Shown: positions 34,086 through 46,899, counted from the stretch's first letter. The stretch: DNA of 64,000 nt from Eulemur rufifrons (GCF_041146395.1 NC_090996.1:31706738-31770737), one strand, 5' to 3'. Numbers and translations are program-made. Notes: generated from the sequence alone by a model not told the origin.

Positions 34086-34479
34086 AGTACATGCCAGGTG
34101 CCTTTATTATGTTCCAGAAACTCTGCTGGCAGTGTCTCCTCATCCTCAGTCACCTCCCTCTGCTCACCCAATTACTTGCTAATCAAAGCTCTTCTCACCT
34201 CCTCCTCTGCTCCACCCAGCAGAGGTGACTGCGCCTTCTGGCACCATGTCCTTTGTCCTGCATGTCTGCCTAGGGCTAAATTTCATTTGCAATTGTATTT
34301 ACAGGGCATTTGTACAATACCTGACTTTGCCAATAAGGTTATCAGCTCCTCAAAGGCAAGGGTAACAATAAGAACCTTCTAAAAAAAAATCATTCTTCAT
34401 GACAAATATCTATGTAATATTATATAGAAGTATGTATTATTTATATTAAATATATATGAGACTTCACTTCATTCCATGA

Positions 34480-34625
34480 ATTAGGCACAATGATTATCCC
34501 CATTTCAGAGGAAACAAACCCAGAGAGATTCGGCTTCTTGCTCAGAGTCACAGAGCTGACAGATGTTAGCTCTGGGACCTGAACCTGGTTTGTGTGACTC
34601 AAACACTGGTCATCTTAGGGACACA
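34480..34625 (-). mobile_element. MIR SINE, antisense
   Basis: 'ccccatttcagaggaaacaa', 'ttgctcagagtcacagagct' and 'gacctgaacctggtttgtgt' match the antisense MIR core. Confidence 0.85.
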
Positions 34626-36045
34626 CAAAATCTACTTTCCTGTTGCACTTGGCATCATTTTCTTAGAGTAATAACATAGCCCTTAGCAGACATGTCTTTA
34701 ACAGAAGAATAAACAAACACATGGAAGAAGGCCGTGCTACTATTTTTCAGCTTTTCTACCCATTTCAAGCCTACATTAATTACTCAGTATACTCGGTATA
34801 AAAAGAGTATAGATATATTCTCTGTGTGTGCACAAGTCCAGGTTTCCTCAATAAGAAATGCATATCGTGGGTTTGCACAGAGCCTGGAGTTCAAAGTCAC
34901 TAACACATATGGTCAATTAGTCATCAGTAATCAGCTCAAAACCAAATATGAGTAATTGCATGACTTCCCTTAGCCAAGCTAAAGAGTCTATGGGTTTAGA
35001 GACTCAAAAACACTTTCTGCCCACTTCCTGAAGAAGACTATTTCTTGGTCTATAAGTCATAGATGTCAGTTCTGGATATTTGACCTGCCCTTGTAACACC
35101 CCCACCTCAGGACGGGGGTACTCACAAGTGTCATCTGTGAAATGGGCACAGTCATTGCAACCTTCTACTAACTGCTGGAAAAATGCATGCCCCAGGGAGA
35201 AACTGATGAAACTCCAGGAAAACATGCCACATACTTATTTTTCAATCTTTCTCTGCTAGGACCCAAACAACAGGAAGCTCTCAACCTATTTTGGAGGCTT
35301 ACTAATTCCCCTCAGCTTCCTGTCTGACAGCTCAAATGGTCCCATCTCCTTGTATAAGGTTAACAGGTTTTAAAGAAAAAAAAAAAAAAAAAGATCAGCT
35401 CCAGTAATAGCAAATATAATGAAAAGAAGAGCCACCACCGATAAAGTCAGCCTAAGTCACTCTCTGAGGTCACAGGCCTTGCAGCTGCTTAAGCTTTATC
35501 AATAAATTCCAGGTGGGTTAGACCTGGCAGGCACTTTAGCTAAAGAGGAGCTTTTCCGGTGTCACTGGTCACAGCCTCATCAAAGGAATACCTCGAGCAA
35601 AACACCCATGCCAGGGCTGCCTTCTCACCCCAAAAGACTCATTTTTGTTCTGCTGAAATCCATCACCAGTGGCAAGAGGCATAAGTCTCTGTCTCCTCTC
35701 CAAATGGACTTCTGTTCTGCACATGGACAACAGCCACAGATACTCAGGCAAGGAAATACTGTACTTTTACCCTAAAATAACCACAGGAATATCATCTCAG
35801 CTGAATACTAATAACTGATGAGAACAGACACGTGATCTCCATACGGTCTATGAAGTCCTTTCATTTTTCCACCGAGTTCAGATCTTTTCTTCCCTCCTGG
35901 TTACCCTCGTCACAGCTGGTTCGGGGTTCCCCAAACCTTTTGCTGTCGTTTGCTTTGGTTTCAGTTTTTAGCCAGCATGTGGCCAGCACGGACGCTAAGC
36001 ATTCTCCATGCTTCACTTCTGCAAGATCCCTGGGCAGTAAGGTTG
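34626..36045. other. single-copy DNA
   Basis: No gene is supported. A poly-A run lies at 35376-35392. Confidence 0.5.
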
Positions 36046-36049
36046 ACCA

Positions 36050-36160
36050 GGGTCTGCACTTCAAGGAATAGGAAGCTCAGACAGGAAGTTCAGAGAGATG
36101 AAGTAACTGTGTCCAGGGACACACAATTGATAAGGGGCAGATCCAGAAATCAAACCCAGC
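36050..36160 (-). mobile_element. MIR SINE fragment, antisense
   Basis: 'agagagatgaagtaactgtg', 'ccagggacacacaattgata' and 'gatccagaaatcaaacccag' are the MIR core read antisense. Confidence 0.8.
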
Positions 36161-36164
36161 ATAT

Positions 36165-36720
36165 CCTTTTGGAACATTCATCAAACTGGAATTTCTCTAT
36201 TGAAAACCCTAATGGCTTCTCATCCCACTGAGAATAAACCCAGCTCCCTCTGTAGCCCTAGTTTGTCCTTTCCCTAGTGACCCCTCCTGCCTTCCCTTGC
36301 TTATGTCCCATTCGCCGCAAGGATCTTCTTACAGCTTCTCAAATGCATCAGGTCTGTGCCCTCCTGGGGGTGTCACATGCACCTGCCGCATCCTCTGCAT
36401 CCTCCCCCCACGGGCTGCTGCTCTGGGCATCCTTCTCCGGGTTCTAATGCCGACTCCTCTGAGAACTCTGCTCTGACATCCAGCAATGCTCTGTCATCTC
36501 TGTTTTGTTTTCTTTATTGCACTGACCATTGCTAGCGTTTGCAACCTTAATTTCCTTGTTTATTTTTCTACCTTCACATCCACTAGCTTTTCAGCTCCAT
36601 GAAGGCAGAGACTTGCATTTCTTTTTTTCCATGTTGGATCCTCACCCCTCAGAACAGTGCCTGGCACTTAGTATCTGCGCAGGAACAACTCTTTTTACTC
36701 GTCTCCCTACACAGCCTTCA
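36165..36720 (+). mobile_element. L2 LINE 3' end, sense
   Basis: The text 'gaacattcatcaaactggaa' leads to 'tcagctccatgaaggcagag' and 'cagaacagtgcctggcactt', the conserved 3' end of L2. No reading frame survives. Confidence 0.75.
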
Positions 36721-37585
36721 CTTTCAGTGAGGTCTTTCCCTTGCCAAAAAAAAAAAAAAAAAAAAAAAAAGTTTCAAAATAGAGGTTTTTTTTTTAAAAA
36801 AAATCATTTCTACTTCATCTTCTTGATAAGGTTATTTATTCTTAAATATGCATTAAAATGCATCTCTCCCTCTTTCTTAATACAACCCATTGTTTTGTTT
36901 TATTCTATTCACCCCTTTACTTTTCTTTATCTTCCTTTTTACCTATCCCATAACCTCCAATTCTTTCTCAGATTCACAATTTCCAAGGCTCTATTTCAAT
37001 TACTCTGGATTTGACCTTCCAGATTTTCTACCTGCCTTTTCATGTTAGTGTTTCTTTCTCTTTCCCTGCTCACCATCCCCTCCAAATATCCTCCCCTCTC
37101 CTTCCATCCGTATTAAATGTCCTGTCTTGTTTATTTCCAGCTGGGTTGACACCCAACTCGTTACATCCAAGTGTAGCCTCCTTCCTTCCACCACATCCAC
37201 ATATATTCAATAAGGTATTTCCAAGCATCTTTTATTGAAGTCCAAGGTACACAAATAAAGGGAGGTATATTGCAGCTGTTGGCCAAGGGTCCCTTAGGGA
37301 CTGAGGACCACTGCCCTAGAGAAAGTCAATTTGCTCTCTGAATACCTGTGATTAACAGGTCAAGTGATGTAGGTGATCTACAATTTGGACATCCTTCTCG
37401 AGATATTTTCATACTAGACCCCAAACCTACCCACTTTAGGAATATAAACTTGACTACAAATCTGGAAATATCTAACAGAGATGCCCTTGGGAATGTCAGT
37501 GTTCCCAATCAACTGGTTCTGGGCTCAGATTAGATTTTTAATGACTACTAGCAACAAGACGTGAGCAGATTAGTTATCTCAACTA
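36721..37585. other. poly-A run and pyrimidine-rich single-copy DNA
   Basis: A run of about 25 A lies at 36746-36770. From about 36880 to 37200 the plus strand is rich in C and T. No gene is supported. Confidence 0.5.
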
Positions 37586-37589
37586 AATC

Positions 37590-37725
37590 TTAGCCTTTCT
37601 ACCTTATCAGAGCTATGTGGACATCAGTGGAGATATGAACAGTATCTACCTCTTCAGGCTGTTGTGAGCACTAAATAAGTTTACATAAGAAAGACACAGG
37701 ACAGCGCCCAGCAGACAGCAATGTT
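37590..37725 (+). mobile_element. MIR SINE fragment, sense
   Basis: 'gagatatgaacagtatctac', 'ctcttcaggctgttgtgagc' and 'aggacagcgcccagcagaca' fit the 3' half of MIR. Confidence 0.75.
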
Positions 37726-39296
37726 GTCATCATCAAGACCTATCATCATCATCATCCTCACAACCTTCAACTTCATCATTTTCTAGTACCATTGAAAAAA
37801 ATAAATAAGATAATCTGCTCCAGGAAGGGATGGCTTGATTAAGTAATTAATACCCTCTCTCTTCTTCTCTCAGTGCCTGTTTTTCATTCCTTGGGTGTGG
37901 ATAGAAAAGAAAGAGGCAAGAGGAAAGGAATGAAGAAGCATCTCCCATCCCTCTTTGTCATGAACAGGGGGATCAAAACCAGATGATACATTCAATGAGT
38001 TACTTAATTAACTGGGTGTAGGTGACGCCGAAGTAGCTGAGTAAAATAATGAGATGTCAAGCACAGAAGCTTAGACCAAGGAGGGATTTGAGAACCCTCT
38101 TCCTGTCAAGAAGAAACCACAGGATTTTTCAGGCAGATGACACTAAGGGGTTTAATTTTTTCCATTTTTGTCCTTCTGAAAGCAATGGTCTTTTAAAATA
38201 AAAATCTAGTGAAATAAGGCCAAATGTAAAATTAGCATTTATACAGCGGAGGTCATTAAAATGAGTTAGTCCAGGTCCTTTATAGCATTAAACTAGTACT
38301 AAAATGAGAATAAAAAATAAAAAAAATAAAAGCTCTGATTAAAAGGATCTTAAATGGAGAGGCTGTTGCTAATAGCGAGGCTATCTCAGAAGGACTAATT
38401 AAGCTAGAAATAAACGTGGTTCGAAGGGAAAGGCTATTTCGTGAACCACCTAAATGTCAAACGGCTGACCACAAGACTCACCTGCTGTTAATTAAAATCT
38501 AGTTGTCATCCCTAGTTAAGGGGCTGTGAACGTCTCTCTCAGTACTCTAAGAATATTGCAGCCCGACACCCACCATAACCACCCTCATTCATCCTGCCAA
38601 TTAATGTTGATTTTTATTTACATGTTTCAGGGTCAAAAGATGAAAGCATAACCTATTTTTTTTAAACGAAGACAGCTAGCTGATCCCAGCGTAAGTATTT
38701 GTGACATTAATGAGTACTTAAAAAATAAAACATAAATCAAGGCTGACTTTGAAAAATTGTAGCTGTTGGTAGTCTCGGGGCAAAAAGTCGTTAAACATCC
38801 TCAATTAGATGAGTAACACTGTGTTTCTTTCCATTCATCTTGGACATTACATCAGCGCAGTCTTGCACATTTTATACGCTCATGTTCTCTCTGAAGACAG
38901 TGCTAATGGGATCAGGTTACCTCTTCCCTGTTTGGCCCATAATTGCCAGATACAGGCAGACTTCTATCCCAATTACACATTTTGCCACATCTGCATACCA
39001 CCTGTATCATTATTCATCCTGTATAAATTATACAATATGTGTATGCATATATACATACACACAAGTATTCGGTCTTTCATTTACACTATCCATGGAATCA
39101 CAGGTTTAATATGTATGCAGATACATATTACGTATGTATCTTTTTCTAATGCACATAGAACCCTACCCAAACTTTAGGGGAGTAACAGTTCTATATCTTC
39201 ATGGAAGTTCACATCACAGCAAGCATGTACAGTGGTCAAACCTCATCAAATGATCCCTTTAAAGTCTGTGTATTTCAATATAAATAAATTTTATCA
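37726..39296. other. single-copy DNA, possible conserved noncoding element
   Basis: It is free of repeats apart from short (CAT)n runs near 37740. The part at about 38150-38560 has several AATTAA/TTAAT cores and text such as 'gctagaaataaacgtggttc'. I read it as a possible regulatory element. Confidence 0.35.
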
Positions 39297-39611
39297 GCCA
39301 GGCACATTGGCCCACACCTGTAATCCTAGCACTCTGGGAGGTCGAGGTGGGAGGATCATTTGAGCTTCATGAGTTTGAAACCAGCCTGAGCAAGAGCAAG
39401 ACTCCGTCTCTACTAAAAATAGAAAAATTAGCTGGTGTCATGGTGTGTGTCTGTAGTCCCAGCTACTCAGGGGGCTGAGGCAGGAGGATCGCTTAAGCCC
39501 AGGAGTTTGAGGTTGCTGTGAGCTATGATGGTGCCACTGCATTCTACCCAGGGTGACAGAGTGAGATTCTGTCTCAAAAAAACAAACAAAGAAACAAAAA
39601 AAAAAAAACGA
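39297..39611 (+). mobile_element. Alu SINE, older dimer, sense
   Basis: Both arms are present: 'cacacctgtaatcctagcac' on the left and 'gaggttgctgtgagctatga' on the right. The poly-A tail is interrupted by C and G. It is more diverged than the Alu at 2217, and no clear target-site duplication is seen. Confidence 0.9.
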
Positions 39612-40425
39612 GAGACCATAAACTATCATTAAAGATCCGTATCCTGTTGAAGGGTGAAGGACATTGATGCAATTCACTTCAAAATGCATAAAAGACAAAA
39701 GAAGGTGGACTGATGGCTGAAGTCATGGATGTGTGATAAAACCAATATGGTGACAGTGTTAATTGTAACATCTGAGTGGTAGCCATGTGGGTGTCTATTT
39801 CTCTTTCATCTTTTCTAGATTTGAAAAATAACCTAATAAAGAGGTACTGAAAAAATTACATGTCTAAAATTACAACAACATGCTTATCCACACACCACAA
39901 AAAATCAAATGCTATAGGAACATACTCCAGTTTTAGGCAAAAACCAATGATTTTCAATCAACGCTTTGTGGGAAAGCAGCCAAATGTTGAACAAGTTGCA
40001 CAATGCACTTTGGCTGTGACTGAGTATACATTCTTAAGATTCTGTCCCCCAGGGAGATCAATGGGCTGAGTAAGCTACATGTAACAGAGGCAGAACCGAA
40101 GGCAGGGAGCTGTGCCTCATGGGCAGACACAGCAGCCTGGGCAGGCTCACACACATCTGTGCTCCGTGACCCACAGACACGCCAGGTGCACTCAGATGCC
40201 GCTGCACGGCAACCACAGTCACGTAGTCATTGCCGTTGACACGTTTTGTGATGCCCAGAGTGGGCCTTGAACAGGGAACAGCTGAGGATGACCCCTTTGG
40301 GGAGTGATGAAGCTACTCAAGATTAGAGAAGGTCTACGTGTATTGTGAAAGTTCTCCTTTGTACGGAGATACACTCCACTTTATTCAAACCTGATCTCTG
40401 CCTCGTGGGGCACAGGGGGCCTTTC
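39612..40425. other. single-copy DNA
   Basis: I see no gene or recognisable repeat. Confidence 0.5.
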
Positions 40426-40429
40426 TGAG

Positions 40430-40690
40430 TTTGGCTCTAGCTTCCACTTTCATCAAACCCCAGCCCTCCCTTCTAGCCTCACAAAACCATTTACCCATCT
40501 CACTCTTGTGCCTTTGTTTTTAGAATGTGCTGCTTGCTGGTCTGGAAACTTAATTCATCCATCGCATGTCTCAAGAATGGCATATACTGTTAAGACTCAG
40601 TCTAGAGGTTCATAATTAATCCTCATCTTCTCATCCTTCATGCTTCTATCCCTCGTGACCTGGGGACTTATTCTAATCTTCCACTGTATG
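40430..40690 (+). mobile_element. L2 LINE fragment (tentative)
   Basis: The plus strand has the loose L2 layout ('caagaatggcatatactgtt', 'aagactcagtctagaggttc'), but divergence is high. Confidence 0.4.
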
Positions 40691-41084
40691 ACTCTTTTGG
40701 GAAGCAAGTTTCCAATCTTCTCCCTCACCCAATCTACATCATGGGCTGAAATGACTTTTCTGATGGGTGATATTGTTTCTCTCCAATTCTCTCTCTCTCT
40801 CAACCTCTAAGCAGTACATGTCTTTCTCTTTCGACTACTATTTCCTAAGCTCATGCATGGCAGATAAGCAGTACCCGGGACAGGCAAGCACACCTGAGGG
40901 AGGTTCCAGGGCCCCACCTTTTAGAGGCCAGCCTGAGGCTCCATCTTTCTGGACCTCATTCCTCTGTGGCGAACCAGTCCTCTCCAAACTGCTCAGCCAA
41001 CTCCAAGGTCTAGATGCAGTTGTAGGGGTAAAGAGGTTGGGTGACAAAATGCCAGCTTCACCGTTGGGAATGCACAACAGGACC

Positions 41085-41330
41085 TTGTGTTTAGCAGCAC
41101 AGATTCTAGAGCCAGACCACCAGGATCGGAATCCTGACTCTTTCACAAGCCAGCTGGGTGGCCTCGGGCAAAATATCCCAGCTTTCTGGGACTCAGTTTA
41201 TTCATCTTTAAGATGTTTATTTTCATCTTTACAATAGTTTTTCTTGATGCTATCATGAAGATTAAACTAGCATTTGTTTATAAAGACCTTCCAACTTGTG
41301 TCTGGTCCACAGTAGCTATTACCAAAGTGT
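41085..41330 (+). mobile_element. MIR SINE, sense, nearly full length
   Basis: 'gattctagagccagaccacc', 'aggatcggaatcctgactct', 'gggtggcctcgggcaaaata' and 'tgggactcagtttattcatc' follow the MIR consensus. A short duplication of the 'catctttaagatg' text follows. Confidence 0.85.
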
Positions 41331-43740
41331 TAAACATGAGAGAACCATTTTCTAACGCAGCCTCCCTGGGAATAAACTGAACTCTGTACTTCAATCCCCA
41401 CTGGGTTTGTGTACCTATTTTTGACTCGGTTGAGACTTGGTAGGGAAGGAAGAAGAAAGATGAATCAGCCCTTTCATATTAGCACCTGGCCCCTGAAACA
41501 CCACCCACTGCTCCTCTCCCAGGGGTCTTCCCTTCTCCTTCCCTGGGCGACCCTAGTGCAAGAGTCATACGCCCAACACTTAAAGGAGACCCAGACCACA
41601 TTTGCTGAAAAGGACACAAAACTCAGGGGGCATAAATGTTCCATCTGATGGGTATGAGAAGATTAGGAGTATTAAATTACTATGCAGTTACGGAAAGAAA
41701 AAAAAAGAAAACTGCAGAATTTTAGACCCTGATGAAATGTTGGTACAAAACTAAGAGACGCATATTGGTGTGACTTCAGAGGCAGGCAACACGATAATCA
41801 GCACCTAAATTATGTGAAGCTGTTTCTTTATTCCTATAATTTGATTGCACATAAATCAATTTTGATTAGATTCAAAAATTACTGAACATGTACCTCAATG
41901 AGCTGTCAAGTATTATCTGATAACGGAGACTTTACACGGGATCAGAGCTGATTTCTACCTAGAGCCAGTGTAAGAATCCCCCCACAACAATGGCAGACAT
42001 CATTAAATGCTGCAAATGTAGAAACATAATTAAATTAGCTGATAATCATCGTTCTCCTTCTATAGAGGCTCTAATTTAATGCACTTGCAAATGTAATGAG
42101 GCTCATTGGATTGAAAAATATGGTGGAAATAACAGAAACAAGATTACATTAATTGGAAGAGATACTGATAAGGCAGATTGCCCTGTATTTTTTTTTTTTT
42201 TTTTTTTTTTGGAAAACCATATAATTCTGAGAACCATGACAAGGTTGGCTTCCATCACAGTTAGAACTTAGGAAGTACTAGAATAAGAAGGGAAAAAACG
42301 AGAGAGAGAGAAAGAGAGAGAGAGAGAAACTCCCACAGGCTAAAGCAAGGATTCCTCCAAGCAAGTGAGAGTCCATGAACGCTTTCTCAAAGTTTTAAAA
42401 AAGTGAGCTAATTCCATCAGAAATACTTAGAAAAGGAAGGGAGCCTCACTTTTGTATCCCATTTTATAACTGAGAATTTAGATAGAGGGTGATTCTTACC
42501 TGACCTATCTACATGCCATCCACATAGTCATTCATTCATTCACTCAGATGGCAGTGGTTGTCTCAAACCCTTAGTTACAGGATGAAAAAAATAACCGTTT
42601 TTTTGTTTTTTTTAGTTCTTCCTAATTAAATTGACTCTATTCCCTGTACTTCTCTCATTAGCACTTAACCCAATTGAAATTAAAGGAACGATTGTGAAAT
42701 TGTTTTTGGAGTGTGCCTCTCCCACACCGTCCACCAGAATGTGATTTCTAAGAACACAAGGTCTGGTCCCCAGGATCTTGCATGGGGACATGACATGTGC
42801 TCGCTAAGTGTCCACTCGGGAAACAAACAAATTAAGTACAGCATTACCTCCATAGACTTTAGAGCAGAAGGAAGAGGGAATCCAGCTTTCTTCTCCTGTC
42901 TTGGTTTTACAATTGCCTCTAGGAGTTCCCAGGGACCTTAAGAAACGCCACAAAATTTACCAAGCAACACCCACTTCCATTCCTTTTCATTTAAAACAGA
43001 GCTACCCTGTGGCCACTTTTAGAGTAAGAGATGGTCTTGCAGGTGTCACTGGGAGGAAGAAATGGCCTGACTCCCAAGGGACAGGACAGCACTGTAACCG
43101 GCACAGCAGTGGGAGGAAGGTGAGATGCTGTTAGGCACATTGCCTTGTGCGAGACTCAGAAAGGCTGTAGTTTATTCACCGGTGCTACTCACTTCTGAGC
43201 CTTCTGACACATATAATAAAGGACACTGCCCTGCAAAACCCTGCTTTTACCAAAAGCAGAAAAATAGCCAATAATTTCAAGTAGGCAAAGAGCAGGTTCC
43301 CCATCCCCTTTTAAGAATACTAAACACAGACTGCAAAAAGGTAGTTTTGTAAAGGATGCAGCAAGACATTTTACTGACCCAAAGTGTTATTCCCTGGCTT
43401 GTTCCTTATGCTCCTTTCTCATATTCAAGTCTGTATTCCTTATATTTTTCCATTTTTCCATATCTTCCTTATGGTGTGTAATTGTAAGACAGACCACAGA
43501 TTTTCTACCTACCAGTGTACAGCATGGAATCAGTACCAGAGGTTGCATAAAACTGACAACCAGAACACCTTTAGTGTTCTGTGTGTTTCATCGTCCCCAG
43601 CTGTGATCTCTGTCCCACCCCCTCATCACAGCAGCCTAGCAAACACCAGCTTTCAAATTCCAGGTTAGCTCTGTGTCCTGCACAAAAGCAGCCTCCTCTC
43701 TCAAGGACTCAAATGTATTAACCTAATTTGTTTGCATACG
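41331..43740. other. single-copy DNA with simple repeats, possible conserved element
   Basis: No gene is supported. A poly-T run lies at 42188-42210 and an imperfect (GA)n at 42300-42328. About 41800-42170 is repeat-free and dense in homeobox-like cores ('cataaatcaattttgattag', 'taaattagctgataatcatc'). Confidence 0.4.
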
Positions 43741-43744
43741 TATC

Positions 43745-43885
43745 TTGCCTTCTTCCCACTAGAATGTAAGCCTCTGGGAGGGGTGGGCAGAGCCTTGGCT
43801 AGTCCACCCACATGTTCCCTGTCCCCATAATACTGCTGTAGTGTCAGGGACATAGTAGGTACTTCATAACATATGCAAAAGGCAG
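43745..43885 (+). mobile_element. L2 LINE 3' end fragment
   Basis: 'cactagaatgtaagcctctg' and 'gtcagggacatagtaggtac' are the conserved L2 3' terminal motifs. Confidence 0.7.
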
Positions 43886-44237
43886 GCTGACAAAGGTCAC
43901 TGGCCAAAGATGCTTTGCTGAAGATGCAGCATGTTCATTAAAATAGACGTTTCTTTAATTGTTTAAGGATGTGAATGAGTCTAAAGAAAGAGGACCACGA
44001 GGGAACCAAACACATTAACCAGCATTCGGAGGGGCCACTGTGTTGCCAACTTGGCGAACGACCTCATGGACAAAAGCAACAGAGAGTGAATTCCACACCT
44101 TTGCTCTGTGCCCAGAACTGTGTTACAAGCTTTCAGAGGATCAGTGACATCAACTACCATTATTTTAATTTAAAGGCAAAACCCGAGCACGGTTTTTTAA
44201 AACAGGAAATCTCAGGTGGAAAGAGGGGGACACATGC

Positions 44238-44262
44238 TCATTCATTCATTCATTCATTCATT
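44238..44262. repeat. (ATTC)n microsatellite
   Basis: There are about six tandem copies of a CATT/ATTC tetranucleotide. Confidence 0.9.
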
Positions 44263-44325
44263 TATCTTTTTTATTATTTTGTATTTGTATGGTCATTTTT
44301 AAAACCTCCTTTATTCCAGAAACTG

Positions 44326-44717
44326 CAGGCATGCATTGCTTAAGGGCAGGGTTATGTTCTGAGACATGCATCATTAGGCAATTTTGCTATGGGGCAAACA
44401 TATCATAGAGCGTACTTACACAAACCTAGATGATGGAGTCTGCTACACACCTAGGCTATCCATGGTTCAGACTATTGTTCCTAGGCTACAAGCCTGCGCA
44501 GCATGTTACTATACTGAATACTGCAGCAACTATAACACAATGGTAAATATTTGCCTATCTAAACGTATCTAAACATAGAAAAGGTAGACTAAAAATGCAC
44601 TATAAAAAATAAAAATGGTACACCTATATGAGGCAGTTCCATTTTAATTTTATGGGACCACTGTCATATGTATGATCTGCTGTTGACTGAAACATTGTTA
44701 TGTGATGCATGACTATA
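44326..44717. mobile_element. MER2-like DNA transposon (Tigger/mariner-type, non-autonomous)
   Basis: The ends form an inverted repeat: 'gcaggcatgcattgcttaag' at the left and 'gttatgtgatgcatgactat' at the right. The interior, with 'gcgtacttacacaaacctag', 'tacacacctaggctatccat' and 'gcatgttactatactgaata', matches MER2 as I know it. It has no coding capacity. Expected length is about 345 bp, so it carries small insertions. Confidence 0.85.
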
Positions 44718-44727
44718 CTTAAGAGAT

Positions 44728-44880
44728 GCCTATAATGTGCCAAGCATTCAGTTAAAGAATTCAGTAAAAATATTCAACAATATTTTATCCTATCATCCAA
44801 TAAACTACTTATGGAATGGCTACAATGTGCCAAGAATTCAGCAAAATAATTCAGTAAAAACATTCAGCAATATTCCATAA
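44728..44880. repeat. 90-bp tandem duplication
   Basis: The unit beginning 'gcctataatgtgccaagcat' at 44728 recurs at 44818 as 'ggctacaatgtgccaagaat', both followed by 'attcagtaaaaa' and 'caatatt'. It directly abuts the MER2 copy. Confidence 0.85.
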
Positions 44881-44924
44881 AAGTTCCCTTACCACGTAGA
44901 CACCAACTCAAACCTACACAGCAC

Positions 44925-45012
44925 TCTCAGATCTTTTATTGGCTGAGAGAATAAATCTCAGTTGTTTTAAGCCACGAGCCGGCGGTCATGTGTTAAGGCA
45001 GTCCTAGGAAAT
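44925..45012 (+). mobile_element. MaLR LTR 3' end fragment, sense
   Basis: 'gagagaataaatctcagttg' then 'ttttaagccacgag' and 'cctaggaaatgaatgcag' is the terminal part of an MLT1-like LTR. Confidence 0.75.
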
Positions 45013-46095
45013 GAATGCAGTGGGGTTTAAGCCTGTGGTTTTTGGTGACCACGTGAGGACCTGCATAGAATGAAACCAACAAAGATGAAAGCAGCTGTGA
45101 GAAGTGGAGCAACAGCTTCACTAGGGCATAGGTTTAGGCCAGCCAGAAAGCCAGTCCCGCCCTCAGACACATGGGTTTCATGAGAATGAAGAAGTCCTTG
45201 GTATTTTCCTTGTTTTTGCTTAAGCCGAGTTTGGAGTTCTGTCCTAACTAAGCAGAAAGGCACACATTTAATGAGAAGAAAAACGTGACAGGAGAAGCGA
45301 CTGGACTGTCTGTCCTTGATGTCGTTTCACACAAACTGGTCTGCAGAGAAAGGGAACATCCACAAGCCTTCCCTCCTGCCATGTGATTCCAGGCACGGAC
45401 AGCTATTTGAAGAGTCAAACGGGACTGAACACTTTCCCTTGTATCCAGATATGCCAACTGGAGTGATAAGGCCACCAACGTGTTATCATGGAACCTGGAA
45501 TTATTAGCGTTGTTTGGCAACAACAGCGAGAGCCCAGCTGCCTCAGTGTTTAAGGGGGACAGAGGTGCGAGACATCGGAAGTTGTTTTTTCCTTCCTGGC
45601 TAGAACATGTCACTGGTCTCTGGCTAAGTATTGCGTGTGCATGTGTTAAGTGTCTGGAAGTCATTTTAATTGCCACACACCCCTGACCCTTTGCAGCTCT
45701 GTACAGCCACTGTCCACCGTCTCCCCTGATTCCCAGGGAAATGGCCGAGCTCCCCTCACCCTATCCTTTCAGCCCAGGATGCTGTGCTATAAATAATCCT
45801 CTCGCATCCTCTATGTTGTGTTTTCACCCTATGACTCTGTTTTTGTGGATGGCTGTGCTCGTTCCTCATCTAACAGGAGAGCAACAAAAGGGAACACGGT
45901 GTTCAACATGGTGAATTCCGCACAAGGACAAGGGAGACACTGTGGCCCTGGCACACAATGGGGCTTCAAGGACACAGCACTGGTGGCTTCTTCTGCTCTC
46001 ACCTTGAGCAGCCAGCTTCAAGCGAGGGCTTTGTGAAGAATGTTTTTCCTTCCTAATGTCAACACACCACATTAAAACGTGGGGCAAAGACAGAC
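45013..46095. other. single-copy DNA
   Basis: No gene is supported. Overlapping frames on both strands near 45248-45686 have no recognised domain. Confidence 0.5.
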
Positions 46096-46099
46096 AAGG

Positions 46100-46265
46100 A
46101 ACCAAGCGCGTGTGAGTTTGAACCCCAATTCTGTCATGCACCGGCCATATGATCTCCAACAAGTTATTTAACTTTTCTGCATTCAGATTCCCTCCTCCCT
46201 GAAAGGGCCGTCATAAGAGTCTTTGTTCCAGAGGTTTGTATGAGGATTAAATAAAGCAATCCACA
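46100..46265 (+). mobile_element. MIR SINE, sense
   Basis: 'gtgagtttgaaccccaattc', 'ttatttaacttttctgcatt' and 'tatgaggattaaataaagca' match MIR in order. Confidence 0.75.
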
Positions 46266-46334
46266 TTACAAGCCTAGGGGTAAATGCACAATGGACATCA
46301 CACATTATGCTTATATATTATTATTAGTATGTCG

Positions 46335-46505
46335 GACTTCTGACACATTAACCTTCCTATGTTTCAGCATCTTCTTCTATAAATAATGATAGTTTCTGAC
46401 TTATATAGTTTTATTGGGCTTAAGGAATGAGTTTATATATGCCAAGGACTTACTTGGAACAGTGATCTAAGTAAATGCTCAATAAATGTCATCTATTATA
46501 ATTAA
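46335..46505 (+). mobile_element. MIR SINE fragment, sense
   Basis: 'tatgtttcagcatcttcttc' through 'gtaaatgctcaataaatgtc' matches the 3' half of MIR. Confidence 0.7.
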
Positions 46506-46544
46506 TGGTTGTGTTGCTTATTTTGTTTGTCTAGGATGTAAACA

Positions 46545-46860
46545 TAATCATATTCAACAACTGTTAAGTACCAGAGATGGGCAGACCACCTGGCAAGGTG
46601 TGGATAGTTAAGATGGAGAGCCAGATCCAAATGAGTCCCCTCCTCGTGTCCTTATAAACTCACATATGTAACACAGGGCACAGAGATGCTCAGGATATGA
46701 CAGAAAAAAAAAGAGTGAGTGGGAATCCCTCCTAGGGCAGGAAAAATCATCACAAAGATGGCTGCATTTGAGTGGAGTCTTGCATGACAACAAGGAGGTA
46801 TTTGCCAGGTGGATATGAAAAGACAAAGCCAGCCTTCCGGACACATATGCAAGACACTGG
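46545..46860. mobile_element. old interspersed repeat fragment (tentative)
   Basis: Text such as 'gagtggagtcttgcatgaca' and 'ggtatttgccaggtggatat' resembles the repeat family at 16190-16685. The family name is not certain. Confidence 0.35.
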
Positions 46861-46899
46861 CAAGTGGCAAAGCCTCCTTAATGTTTGAAAAGCTTTGTT

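Noticed and set aside
38631..38690. Apparent exon between 'catgtttcag' and 'gtaagt' on the plus strand
   Set aside because: All three frames contain stops within the 60 bp, so it is not a coding exon. A noncoding exon cannot be excluded.
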